Origin: Caldisericota bacterium | GTDB taxonomy: Bacteria > Caldisericota > Caldisericia > Cryosericales > Cryosericaceae | Direction of reading: 5' to 3' | Length of the DNA: 11,477 nucleotides | Assembly (NCBI GenBank): GCA_022710025.1 | Contig: JAKLHS010000013.1 | Location: 1 to 11,477 of the forward strand | Shown here: piece by piece, positions 1 through 6,809 of the stretch | Numbering within the stretch: the stretch's first letter is position 1 | Layout of the letters: every line of letters begins with the position of its first letter | The notes under the pieces: model-generated | What the model saw: only the letters and a program-made list of their open reading frames with translations | Told to the model about the DNA's origin: nothing | Database searches by the model: none | Translations under genes and position numbers: made by a program

Positions 1-240
1 AACCTCAAGCCCTCTCAGGGCGTCTACATCGTTCAGGTGACGGCCGGTTCCGGAGCGGAGGCGGCGGGGCTCCGACAGGGAGACGTCATCACTGCGATCG
101 ACGGAACGGCCATGACCACGATCGATGCCGTCCTGAACTACGTCCGTTCGAAGAATGTCGGCGATATCGTGCAAGTCGTCATCAACCGCAGCGGAACGAC
201 GAAGACGTTGGCGGTAACATTGAAAGCGCTTGCCCAGTAA
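1..240 (+). CDS. PDZ-domain protein, C-terminal fragment (probable HtrA/DegP-type serine protease)
   Basis: The frame is open from base 1 to the TAA at 238-240, giving 79 visible residues; the 5' part lies outside the window. The fragment is essentially one PDZ domain. It opens with a ligand-loop-like GVYIVQV, then SGAEAAGLRQGDVI (the conserved turn between strands), ITAIDG, and ends shortly after the last strand (VVINRSGTTKTLAVTL). PDZ domains at the extreme C-terminus with this spacing are typical of single-PDZ HtrA/DegP/DegQ envelope proteases, where the domain binds exposed C-termini of misfolded proteins and regulates the protease. The protease domain and its catalytic triad are not visible, so other PDZ proteins (S41 peptidases, RseP-like) remain possible. 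A GTG at 37 is internal and not a start. The gene converges on mgsA across a hairpin terminator. Confidence 0.8.
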   Translation, partial: NLKPSQGVYIVQVTAGSGAEAAGLRQGDVITAIDGTAMTTIDAVLNYVRSKNVGDIVQVVINRSGTTKTLAVTLKALAQ

Positions 241-263
241 GCCGAACGCTGCCTATAAAAGAC

Positions 264-293
264 AACCCCCCTGACCGCACGGTCAGGGGGGTT
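264..293. terminator. Bidirectional intrinsic terminator between PDZ gene and mgsA
   Basis: Bases 264-276 and 281-293 form a perfect 13-bp stem (AACCCCCCTGACC and its complement) closed by a GCAC loop. Read on the minus strand, the stem is followed by GTCTTTTAT, a recognisable U-tract for mgsA. Read on the plus strand, it is followed by CGTTTCTCGTT, a weaker U-rich tail. Lying 23 bases after one stop codon and 10 bases after the other in a convergent pair, it most likely ends both transcripts. Confidence 0.88.
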
Positions 294-303
294 CGTTTCT
301 CGT

Positions 304-729
304 TCAACCTTGCGTTGTCGGTTTTCCCTCGTCTGTGCTCGTGATCTCGGCGTCGCGCAGGTCCTTCAGGTGGCCCAGCACAAGGCGCGCAGTTGAAATA
401 TTCGTCGCAAGAGGGACGTCATTGACGTCACATACCTTCAGAACGGCATTGATATCCGGTTCATGGGGATGCGCCGTCAGCGGATCTCTCAGGAAAACGA
501 CGGCCTTGACCTCGTTCGATGCTATCATCGCTCCAATCTGGAGATCTCCGCCCTTCTCCCCCGCGTTCACTCTCGTGACATGGAGTCCCGTCAATTCCTC
601 AATGAGTCCCCCTGTGCTCTTTGTGGCAACCAGCTCCTCCTGAGCCAGCATCTCCTGGTAGTCCCGGCACAGCGCGATCATCTCGGGTTTCCGTCTGTCA
701 TGTGCAATCAGTGCAACCTTTGTTCTCAT
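304..729 (-). CDS. mgsA: Methylglyoxal synthase
   Basis: The 141-residue product matches methylglyoxal synthase (family length about 130-155), which converts dihydroxyacetone phosphate to methylglyoxal and phosphate in the cytosol, a bypass that relieves sugar-phosphate build-up. Visible landmarks are VALIAHD at 5-11, the phosphate-binding KSTGG at 37-41, GEKGGDLQIGA at 57-67 with the conserved GGD, FLRDPL at 79-84, HPHEPD at 87-92 and PLATN at 106-110. Two positions differ from the usual SGPxGGDQQIGA: the first Ser is Ala and one Gln is Leu. The frame extends upstream to 951, but the extra 74 residues show no family similarity and run through the DnaA-box region. The ATG at 729 is therefore chosen, two residues before the core begins. 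No good Shine-Dalgarno precedes it. A TGGTACAAT extended -10 element lies six bases upstream, suggesting a leaderless transcript. Confidence 0.93.
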   Translation of the reverse strand: MRTKVALIAHDRRKPEMIALCRDYQEMLAQEELVATKSTGGLIEELTGLHVTRVNAGEKGGDLQIGAMIASNEVKAVVFLRDPLTAHPHEPDINAVLKVCDVNDVPLATNISTARLVLGHLKDLRDAEITSTDEGKPTTQG

Positions 730-735
730 GCGTCC

Positions 736-744
736 ATTGTACCA
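736..744 (-). promoter_or_regulatory. Candidate extended -10 promoter of mgsA (leaderless)
   Basis: On the minus strand, 744 to 736 reads TGGTACAAT: a TGn extension plus a TACAAT -10 hexamer. Six bases separate it from the ATG at 729-727, so transcription would start at or next to the A of the start codon. No clear -35 is seen at 17-bp spacing, which extended -10 promoters tolerate. No GGAGG-like element lies before the ATG. The call rests on motif and spacing alone. Confidence 0.45.
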
Positions 745-793
745 TGAAAGCTGTGAAGGGGCGTGAGCGCCGCAACCCGCTCCTGCCGCCGTG

Positions 794-977
794 TTATCCA
801 CAGGGCAGTGTGAAGATCGGCAGCATGCCGGTACGGCTTTTCCCGAAGAAACAGCTGGTATCGTCGTTTTCGCGTTCACATCCGTCCACAAGTGCGCTTT
901 GTCGGCAACATCGCGTGAGACGAAGTGTTGATAAGGTTTCCCTTGTGCCAAAACTTATCCACATCTTCTGTGGATAG
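794..977. other. DnaA-box cluster downstream of dciA (possible oriC part or DnaA-binding regulatory region)
   Basis: The 250-bp gap between mgsA and dciA (730-979) contains four boxes at zero or one mismatch to TTATCCACA. They are 794-802 (perfect, plus), 926-934 (TGTTGATAA, one mismatch, minus orientation), 955-963 (perfect, plus) and 969-977 (TGTGGATAG, one mismatch, minus orientation). A weaker CCGTCCACA lies at 882-890. The last two strong boxes face each other five bases apart and make a perfect 8-bp hairpin. Known bacterial origins near dnaA have such clusters and can be split in two, so this may be one half of a bipartite origin. A DnaA-titration or mgsA-regulatory site is the alternative. 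No strongly AT-rich unwinding element is obvious. Confidence 0.6.
956..976 (-). terminator. Inverted DnaA-box hairpin just after dciA, possible weak terminator
   Basis: On the minus strand, three bases after the dciA TGA, TATCCACA and TGTGGATA form a perfect 8-bp stem around a GAAGA loop, followed by AGTTTTGG. This has the outline of a weak intrinsic terminator for the dnaA-dciA operon, but both arms are DnaA boxes. The primary role could therefore be protein binding. The stem is short and the U-tract poor. Confidence 0.35.
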
Positions 978-979
978 TG

Positions 980-1561
980 TCAGTATTTTCCTTGTTCGGC
1001 GCGCCGCTGGCGACGTCTCTGCTGTTCCCGACGTCGCCAGACTTCCCAGCGCATCCATGCCTCGTACGCGCGTATGAAAGCAGCCCTGAGAGTAATGTTC
1101 TGAATGCCCTGCGCTGTGCGCTCCGCTTGAGCGACCTGTTCCGGCGACAGTCGGATGGTTTTGTCGAGCCTTTCCACCACAGGCTCCTCTGCCGGCGACG
1201 CGGCAAGGTGGTGCGAGAGCCGCACCTCATGCACGTTCTCGAGCCCGAAGGAAAGATCGTGAATGAGCTGTGCACCCATATGGGCGTTGAGCATCTTGAT
1301 GATGGAACCTTTCTGTTCCGACAGGACCTGCATGATGGAGGGATTGGCACAGATGATGGTCAGATTGCCGTTTCTGAACTGCGATGGATGTGAGTTTGCA
1401 GCGACGTACCTGCCGACGGTGTTTTCTCCCCACAGTGACTGAACGGCCGGCCACACATCCCCCAACGATTGCACCGTGATGCCTTTGTTCAGCCGCCCCG
1501 CATGACGCATCTCCTTGAGAACATCACCGATGCGTTCCATCTCTCCATCCCGCTGTTTCAC
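980..1561 (-). CDS. dciA: DciA-like replicative helicase operator/loader (DUF721)
   Basis: This 193-residue protein carries a DUF721 domain at about residues 10-108. It has W37 in VWPAV, the VGRYVAANSHPSQFRNGNLTI segment at 49-69 and LNAHMGAQLIHDLSFGL at 91-107, all in the usual order. DciA is the ancestral bacterial factor that assists loading of DnaB at the origin. Its place directly after recF in the dnaA operon and the presence of a DnaB-family gene nearby fit that role. After a Pro/Glu linker, a predicted helical, very basic tail (about 135-193, ending in repeated RRR/QRR) could bind DNA. The start is GTG at 1561, overlapping the recF TGA in a GTGA and implying translational coupling. 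An internal ATG at residue 8 is the alternative start. DUF721 is a weakly conserved family, but motif order plus context make the call good. Confidence 0.85.
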   Translation of the reverse strand: MKQRDGEMERIGDVLKEMRHAGRLNKGITVQSLGDVWPAVQSLWGENTVGRYVAANSHPSQFRNGNLTIICANPSIMQVLSEQKGSIIKMLNAHMGAQLIHDLSFGLENVHEVRLSHHLAASPAEEPVVERLDKTIRLSPEQVAQAERTAQGIQNITLRAAFIRAYEAWMRWEVWRRREQQRRRQRRAEQGKY

Positions 1562-2625
1562 AGTCGCACCGAGGTCGCGTTCAACCCGCCTCCCAGACGC
1601 CGGAAATCAAAGGAAGCAACGAGCACTTGTTCGAACCGCGCCAGCAATCGCACAAGGTGCTCCAGATTCTCGGCGTCGATATCCCCTTCCAGATCGTCGA
1701 GCAGAAGAACGGGATATTCTCTCGTGACTCTCCGCACGTATTCGGCTCCCGAAAGGGTCAGGAGAAGCGCTACAAGCTTAGCCTCTCCCAGAGAGGCCGT
1801 CTCTCGCAGGGGGCGTCGGCCTCTCATGAAGACAAAATCATCCAAGTGACAGCCGGCAAGGCATGTGCGACGCGCGATCTCCCGCTCGCGAATTGCGTGC
1901 ATGGTCGTCATAGAGACCGTTCTGGGCTCATACGTGATGAAAACGTCCGAGAGTCGCGGAAACAGACCATCCGCGATCAGCTGCTTCATGGCGTCGCCAA
2001 CGGTGGACAACACGGCAGCCCTCCGGGCGTAGACCGTCGCGGACAACGTCACGATCTGCTCGTCATACAGGTCCAGCAGAGAAGCATCGACGATTCCTCC
2101 CGCGGATTGTCTGAGGAGGGCATTCTTGCGGGCAATGACGCCCGAGTACGCCGACAAGGCTTCCAGATATGCCCTGTCACACGATGCGATAAGCAGGTTG
2201 ATATACTGCCGCCGGACCGACGGCATCCCCTTGACCAGAAACACCGATGAAAAATTGAAGTGCGCGACGCGAAACCCGCCGATTGCATGGACAAACCCGT
2301 GATAGAGAGTCCCGTCGACGCGCAGTTCCTTACGGCCGTCCGCCGTGTACACGGCCTGGATGGTATGCGTCACCGATCCGCTGGCAACAGCGTCCCACGA
2401 CCGATACCGTCCCCCTGCGACGAAATATGTGTGATTGTCCCTGATCAGCTCCGCATTCGTGAGACCCAAACAGGATTTGCCGGAAGCCAGGAAATAGACG
2501 GCGTCGAGCAGTGTCGTCTTGCCGGATCCGTTGTCGCCTTCGACGGCGGTAATCGGGGTCAGGTTTTCAAGATGCTCCTCTTCGAGCGCTCGAAATCCCT
2601 GTACCCACAGCGATTCAAGATACAT
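1558..2625 (-). CDS. recF: DNA replication and repair protein RecF
   Basis: The 355-residue protein is an SMC/ABC-type ATPase that acts with RecO and RecR to load RecA at single-strand gaps. It begins with the RecF-like LWVQGFRALEE. Walker A is GDNGSGKT at 30-37, followed by TLLDAVYFLASG. The RecF-typical segment FLVKGMPSVRRQYINLLIA is at 129-147, GCHLDD at 258-263 (usually GPHRDD), the signature motif SLGEAK at 278-283, and Walker B VLLLDD at 306-311. The D-loop region reads LEGDID where most RecF have SELD, and the signature has GE where GQ is usual; these are divergent but retain the key Asp. Length is normal (about 350-375). The ATG at 2625 lies 19 bases after dnaN with AGGG ahead of it. 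The dnaN-recF-dciA order indicates co-transcription. Confidence 0.94.
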   Translation of the reverse strand: MYLESLWVQGFRALEEEHLENLTPITAVEGDNGSGKTTLLDAVYFLASGKSCLGLTNAELIRDNHTYFVAGGRYRSWDAVASGSVTHTIQAVYTADGRKELRVDGTLYHGFVHAIGGFRVAHFNFSSVFLVKGMPSVRRQYINLLIASCDRAYLEALSAYSGVIARKNALLRQSAGGIVDASLLDLYDEQIVTLSATVYARRAAVLSTVGDAMKQLIADGLFPRLSDVFITYEPRTVSMTTMHAIREREIARRTCLAGCHLDDFVFMRGRRPLRETASLGEAKLVALLLTLSGAEYVRRVTREYPVLLLDDLEGDIDAENLEHLVRLLARFEQVLVASFDFRRLGGGLNATSVRL

Positions 2626-2644
2626 CGCCCTACACAGGCGGCAA

Positions 2645-3724
2645 TTACTCCATCTGCTTGTGGGGCATGACCAGGTACAGGAAGTCCTCCTTGCCCTGAT
2701 CCTTGATGACGACTGGGTGAACGGCGCTGTTCATATGAATCTCGGCGTTCTCTGTGCTGATCGCTGCGATACCTTCCATGAGTTTGGTGCCGAAGAACGA
2801 CACGGCGAGCGCGCTCGCTTCTCCTTCATACCCAAGCTCGTCGCTCGCATTTCCCTGGTCCTGGGCGGTTCCCTGAACGGTTAGTCTTCCATCTCTGAAA
2901 GAGAGTGTAATAACGTCCGTTCCACCGAACACGACGGCTCCGACATGCCGCAGAGCTTCCAGCAGGTCAGTTTTCTTGACCGTCACCGTGTATTCCCACT
3001 CGCGGGGAACGATATCGTTGTAATTTGGAAACTCCGCTCCGATCAGCAGGGAGATAATCTGGACGTCACCGGAGGAAAACCTGCACTCATCCTCGGTGAT
3101 GACGACATCGACGTCGCCGGCAGGTTTGAACGACTCAAAGACCTTCGTAGGCACGATCGCGCGCAACGGTTCGCGCTTGAAATCGAACTGCACATACCCG
3201 AGACGCCGCGAATCGGTCGCCACAAACCGGAAATAGTCCTTTGTCTGTTCAAGAAGAATCCCCTGAAACTCCAGGCGACGCTTTTCATTGTGCTCGACGC
3301 AGGGCAGTACACGCTCGACGGCGGCCGTGTATTCCTGAAGGCTGAACTGATACTCACGGCCTTCTTTGATCTCGGGAACGTTGGGAAACGTATCTAGTTG
3401 ATAACATGCTAGGTCGTAGTGAGTTTTGCCCGAGAAGATCTGGAGTTTCTTCTCGTCTCCTTCGATGCGGATATCACCCTGCAAGGCGGAGATAATGTCT
3501 TTGAAGAACTTGAACGGTACCAGTGCCTGCCCGTTTTCTTCACACTGCGCAGCTTCCGTATTGGTGAGGTAGGTCGTCAGATCCGTGCTCGTCAGTTGAA
3601 GCGCTGTGTTTGTCGCTGAAAGGAGAACAGCGTCTGATGTGAAGGTTGAGCTTTTCTGCTGGATGACCTTGGCGTGCTGTGCCAGTTTCTTGCCCAGTCC
3701 TTCCGCTTTTGCCGTGAGTTTCAT
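2645..3724 (-). CDS. dnaN: DNA polymerase III sliding clamp (beta subunit)
   Basis: At 359 residues this is close to the usual clamp length of about 365-380. It aligns with the three-domain beta clamp that encircles DNA as a dimer and tethers Pol III and other partners. Landmarks include an N-terminal KLTAKAEGLGKKLA, ATDSRRLGYVQFD at about 168-180 (the family signature near ATDGHRL) and LIGAEFPNYNDIVP at about 227-240. The C-terminal DFLYLVMPHK corresponds to the family's YLIMPMR end, which lines the partner-binding pocket. The protein ends in KQME, slightly longer and more polar than the usual MRL. A strong AAAGGAGGAAGC precedes the ATG at 3724, supporting the start. The gene follows dnaA on the same strand after a 186-bp gap containing DnaA boxes, so it may have its own promoter there. 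Confidence 0.96.
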   Translation of the reverse strand: MKLTAKAEGLGKKLAQHAKVIQQKSSTFTSDAVLLSATNTALQLTSTDLTTYLTNTEAAQCEENGQALVPFKFFKDIISALQGDIRIEGDEKKLQIFSGKTHYDLACYQLDTFPNVPEIKEGREYQFSLQEYTAAVERVLPCVEHNEKRRLEFQGILLEQTKDYFRFVATDSRRLGYVQFDFKREPLRAIVPTKVFESFKPAGDVDVVITEDECRFSSGDVQIISLLIGAEFPNYNDIVPREWEYTVTVKKTDLLEALRHVGAVVFGGTDVITLSFRDGRLTVQGTAQDQGNASDELGYEGEASALAVSFFGTKLMEGIAAISTENAEIHMNSAVHPVVIKDQGKEDFLYLVMPHKQME

Positions 3725-3910
3725 GCTTCCTCCTTTTGGTATGAACAGACTCTCTCATTCGTAAGAATCAACATAAGGCGGTTGGTTATGTGTGTATGTA
3801 GAGAAAGAGGCGGTGGCGCGGACATTGTGGTTGTGGACGAAGGTGTGGATAACGCATGCTGCTTTTCAACACTGTTCACATGTGGCGTGCGCGTCGGCAT
3901 TGTCCACAGG
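3725..3910. other. oriC: dnaA-dnaN intergenic region with DnaA boxes (candidate oriC)
   Basis: This 186-bp gap holds a perfect DnaA box at 3844-3852 (TGTGGATAA) and a one-mismatch box at 3900-3908 (TTGTCCACA). Weaker two-mismatch versions are at 3832-3840 (TGTGGACGA) and 3911-3919, the latter overlapping the dnaA stop codon. The half towards dnaN (about 3741-3800) is visibly richer in A and T than its surroundings and could be an unwinding element and/or the dnaN promoter. The dnaA-dnaN gap is the best-known location of bacterial oriC. The box number here is modest, and a second cluster exists at 794-977, so the functional origin may use both. Confidence 0.6.
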
Positions 3911-5251
3911 TTATGCACCACTCTTCAACTGCTTTACCAAGCTGTCGAGGAGAGCGCGGAGCGTGTCGTCCGTCTTCATGTCCTGCTGGATCTTCTGACA
4001 GGCATAGATGACTGTCGTGTGATCGCGCCCGCCGAACTTCTCGCCGATATAGGGCAGGGACGCGTCCGTCAGGTCCCGGCTCAGGAACATCGCAATCTGC
4101 CGTGGCATGGCGACGTCCTGGCTTCTTCTCTTTGCCTGCAGATCTGCCACGGAAATGTGGAAGTATGACGCAACGGATTGCATGATGGCGTCGATGGTGA
4201 TGGGCCGGTTGATGACCGGGATGATGTCTTTGAGCGTTTCTTCCGTGAAGGCGAGGGTCACCTCCTCGTTGTTGAGCGAGGCGGTGGCAAGGACACGCAT
4301 GAGTGCTCCCTCGAGCTCGCGTATGTTGCTGCCGATGTTGGTGGCGATATATTCCAGGACCTCCGGGGGAACATCGATCTTGTCGAGCTCCGCCTTCTTC
4401 TTGAGGATCGCGACCTTCGTCTCGTAGTCCGGCCGGCTGATGTCGGCGATGAGACCCCATTCAAATCGGGACGTCAGACGTTCCTCGAGGGTGGCAATCT
4501 CCTTGGGAAGGACGTCGGATGTGATGACGATCTGTTTGTGAGCATCATACAACGCATTGAAGATGTGGAAGAATTCCTCCTGCGTGCGCTCCTTGCCTGC
4601 GAGAAACTGGATATCGTCGATGAGCAGAATGTCCGCCCCCCGTGTCTCTTTGTGGAAGTTCTCGATGACCGCGTTGTTGTTGCGGGCGTTCTGGATCGAG
4701 CTGACGACCTCGTTGGTGAACTTCTCGCCTGTCGTGTAGACGATCTTTCTGGAGGGGTCCTGCACAAGGATGCGATGGGCGATGCCCTGGAGCAGGTGTG
4801 TCTTTCCGAGCCCGACGCCCCCGTAGATGTAGAGGGGATTGTAGACATTGCCCGGGTTGCCGGCGACGGCATTGCAGGCTGCAAATGCAAGACGGTTTCC
4901 CGCTCCGACGACGAACGTCTCAAAGGTATAACGCTTGTTGAGGACGAGGTTGTTGTTACGCTGAGGCGCGCTTATGTCGAGGAGAGGCTCCTCCGGAACA
5001 CGAGGGGCGACCTCGACCGCAATGGTCGTCGAGCAGCCCTTGATGGTGTCGATCGTCTCCTTGATGACGTCATAGTAGCGGCTGACGAGCCAGTCTCTCG
5101 CAAACTCGCTGGGAACGCCGATCGTAAGCGAGTCGGCATCCTCATGAAGAGTCATGGCATTCTTGAACCACATCTCGAATGTCGGGCGCGCCAGTTGTTT
5201 GCTGAAGATGTCGAGCAGTTGCTGCCAGGAGTCCGATCGTTGTTCTTCCAT
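3911..5251 (-). CDS. dnaA: Chromosomal replication initiator protein DnaA
   Basis: The 446-residue protein has all DnaA domains. Domain I (about 1-75) starts WQQLLDIFSKQLARPTFEMWF, the surface used for self-contact and DnaB or regulator contacts. A short domain II linker (about 80-100) follows. The domain III AAA+ core begins at NKRYTFETFVVG. Walker A is GGVGLGKT (144-151), Walker B is ILLIDDIQF (208-216), sensor I is ITSD (243-246) and the arginine-finger region is RLTSRFEWG (258-266). The domain IV helix-turn-helix carries the DnaA signature GGRDHTTVIYA at 407-417, which reads DnaA boxes. Length is normal. The ATG at 5251 has AGAGGAAG eight bases upstream and domain I starts immediately, so the start is secure. 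It is the first gene of the leftward dnaA-dnaN-recF-dciA cluster and may be autoregulated through the boxes downstream. Confidence 0.98.
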   Translation of the reverse strand: MEEQRSDSWQQLLDIFSKQLARPTFEMWFKNAMTLHEDADSLTIGVPSEFARDWLVSRYYDVIKETIDTIKGCSTTIAVEVAPRVPEEPLLDISAPQRNNNLVLNKRYTFETFVVGAGNRLAFAACNAVAGNPGNVYNPLYIYGGVGLGKTHLLQGIAHRILVQDPSRKIVYTTGEKFTNEVVSSIQNARNNNAVIENFHKETRGADILLIDDIQFLAGKERTQEEFFHIFNALYDAHKQIVITSDVLPKEIATLEERLTSRFEWGLIADISRPDYETKVAILKKKAELDKIDVPPEVLEYIATNIGSNIRELEGALMRVLATASLNNEEVTLAFTEETLKDIIPVINRPITIDAIMQSVASYFHISVADLQAKRRSQDVAMPRQIAMFLSRDLTDASLPYIGEKFGGRDHTTVIYACQKIQQDMKTDDTLRALLDSLVKQLKSGA

Positions 5252-5392
5252 CTCTGCTTCCTCTGATCTTTCTTGAGAATGCCGTCCTCACCACCGAAAC
5301 TCTGGTGCAGAAACATCATCCCTCTCGGCAGAACTTCCTGCCGTTGTCACGACGGACCTGTTCCTCACCAGTCAATGTGCGCCTGTCATGTG

Positions 5393-5401
5393 TGATATAG
5401 T
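5393..5401 (+). promoter_or_regulatory. Candidate extended -10 promoter of the GerMN gene
   Basis: TGATATAGT is a TGn extension plus TATAGT -10 hexamer, 49 bases before the ATG at 5451. A GTCAAT at 5371-5376 is only a poor -35 at 19-base spacing. The predicted start near 5408 precedes a small open frame (5411-5458) that overlaps the gene start. Confidence 0.4.
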
Positions 5402-5424
5402 ATAGACGAAATGGAGACGGGCAA
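5397..5424 (-). promoter_or_regulatory. Candidate dnaA promoter
   Basis: On the minus strand TTGCCC (5424-5419) is followed after 16 bases by TACTAT (5402-5397), a fair sigma-70-type pair. The dnaA leader would be about 140 bases and would include a small hairpin (CGGCAG/CTGCCG at 5326-5343). The -10 overlaps the plus-strand -10 of the divergent gene because TATAGTATA is nearly palindromic. No DnaA box is seen in this 199-bp divergent gap. Confidence 0.35.
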
Positions 5425-5450
5425 CAGACAAGACATGCCGGGAGACGGTC

Positions 5451-6800
5451 ATGCGTGAACGACGTGCCGGAGTCAGGGGAAGACGACGTTCTCGCCAGAG
5501 CGGGCTGCTCATCCTGATTCTCGCGATCGCATTGGCCCTAGTGACGGGAGCCAGTTTCAAGAAGGCGGGCGGGCGCAGCGCAGACGTAACGCTGTGGTAT
5601 CTTGACGAGACAACTCGGGAGCTGGTCAGGACGAGCAATTCCGTCAACCTGCCGGTGAGGCGGGCCGAGCAGGCAGGTGCGATCCTCGACTTCCTGAGGG
5701 TTCCTCCGGCGGGGCAGGGTCTTGTCACGACCGTTCCGGCGGGGCTTGTTGCGCGCCGCGCGGCACTTCTGGCAGGGGGCATCCTCGACGTGAACTTGGG
5801 TGTTTCCCGGCAGCAAGCGCCGATGGGGTACGCCGACGAGGAGGCGCTGTACTGGCAAATCGTCAACTCGTTTCTGAGCCTTCCCGACGTGCGGTCGGTG
5901 GAACTGTCCGTCGACAGGCGGCCTGCGGGGACATTCCTCTCATTCGTCAAAACTCAGCGGGAACAGGTTGTCTACGAGGAGCTCCTGGACAAGGGCATGG
6001 ATCAGGAACTCTACTTCATGATGCAGGACGGCCGTTACGCGGTCGAGACCAGGAGCCTTCCCGGTGACGTGACCCGTTCGCAACTGGCGTTTTACGCGAC
6101 GCGCGCCCTCATGGAAGGGACAGCTCATAACGGATTACTGTCGTTTCTTCCCGCGGCAGAGTATCTGCGGGGCGTGACGGTGTCCGGCCAGACGGCGACG
6201 GTCGACTTCGAGGAGAAAGTGTCATCGTTCACCCTGGAAGCGGATCAGGGGCAGCAGGCAATCTCGGCGCTCATCCTCACCCTCACGCGGTTGCCCGGCG
6301 TTGCCAGGGTACGCATCGAGGTGGGAGGAAAGCCCGTCAAGACCCTGTTTGGCCACGTGGATGCCACGGTGCCGCTGTTCAGGGAAGACGGTCGCATCGA
6401 GGCGGGCACCGAGCTTTTTACCTACAGCCTGGCGGAGGTGAACGGGAACATCCTGCCGGTCATGAACATATCGCGGCAGGGGACGGCGCTGACGGGGCGC
6501 AACACCATGATCACCAAGGCTGTTTCTCTTTTGAGTGCTCCTCCGACGGGGGACACGTCGCTCGTGCCTGCGGGCACGAGTATCACGGCGATGTCATTGG
6601 ACGCAGGCACGGGAGTCCTGCGGCTGTCACTCACGATCCCGGCCATGCCGGCCTTACCGGAGGAGGAAAAACTGTTGGTGGAGCAGGTGCGCCTGACCAT
6701 GACCGAAATCCCCCTGGTGACCTCTCTACAACTGTCCATCAACGGGTCTGTTGCTTTTTTGCCGGGTGGGTACTATATAGGCAGGCCATTTCCACGGTAG
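5451..6800 (+). CDS. Membrane-anchored protein with three GerMN-like repeats
   Basis: The 449-residue product starts with an Arg-rich cytoplasmic tip (MRERRAGVRGRRRSR), then a hydrophobic segment at about 18-34 without a lipobox Cys. It is probably an uncleaved anchor presenting the rest outside the membrane. Three copies of a GerMN-like fold follow. Copy 1 (about 45-163) has VTLWYLD, then LRVPPAGQGLVTTVPAG and a closing LPDVRSVELSVD. Copy 2 (about 186-310) has ELYFMMQ, then GLLSFLPA, VDFEEKV and LPGVARVRIEVGG. Copy 3 (about 320-440) has ELFTYSL, then PPTGDTSLVPAGTSI and IPLVTSLQLSING. GerMN domains occur in sporulation GerM and in non-sporulating envelope proteins; the function is probably binding in the cell wall, and the ligand is unknown. 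GGGAG lies seven bases before the ATG. It ends 9 bases before the DnaB-like gene, so the two are likely co-transcribed although their roles have no obvious link. Confidence 0.78.
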   Translation: MRERRAGVRGRRRSRQSGLLILILAIALALVTGASFKKAGGRSADVTLWYLDETTRELVRTSNSVNLPVRRAEQAGAILDFLRVPPAGQGLVTTVPAGLVARRAALLAGGILDVNLGVSRQQAPMGYADEEALYWQIVNSFLSLPDVRSVELSVDRRPAGTFLSFVKTQREQVVYEELLDKGMDQELYFMMQDGRYAVETRSLPGDVTRSQLAFYATRALMEGTAHNGLLSFLPAAEYLRGVTVSGQTATVDFEEKVSSFTLEADQGQQAISALILTLTRLPGVARVRIEVGGKPVKTLFGHVDATVPLFREDGRIEAGTELFTYSLAEVNGNILPVMNISRQGTALTGRNTMITKAVSLLSAPPTGDTSLVPAGTSITAMSLDAGTGVLRLSLTIPAMPALPEEEKLLVEQVRLTMTEIPLVTSLQLSINGSVAFLPGGYYIGRPFPR

Positions 6801-6809
6801 GAGGTCCGC

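Noticed and set aside
730..951. Upstream extension of the mgsA frame by 74 residues
   Set aside because: The extra residues show no family similarity, cross the DnaA-box region, and the enzyme core begins two residues after the ATG at 729.
977..1393. Plus-strand frame opposite dciA
   Set aside because: The minus-strand frame matches DUF721 in motif order and couples to recF through GTGA; the plus-strand frame has no such support.
4178..5266. Long plus-strand open frame (362 codons) opposite dnaA
   Set aside because: It is antisense to unmistakable dnaA coding, and its Asp/Glu/Val/Arg-heavy composition is what the complement of a GC-rich gene gives; no domain is recognisable.
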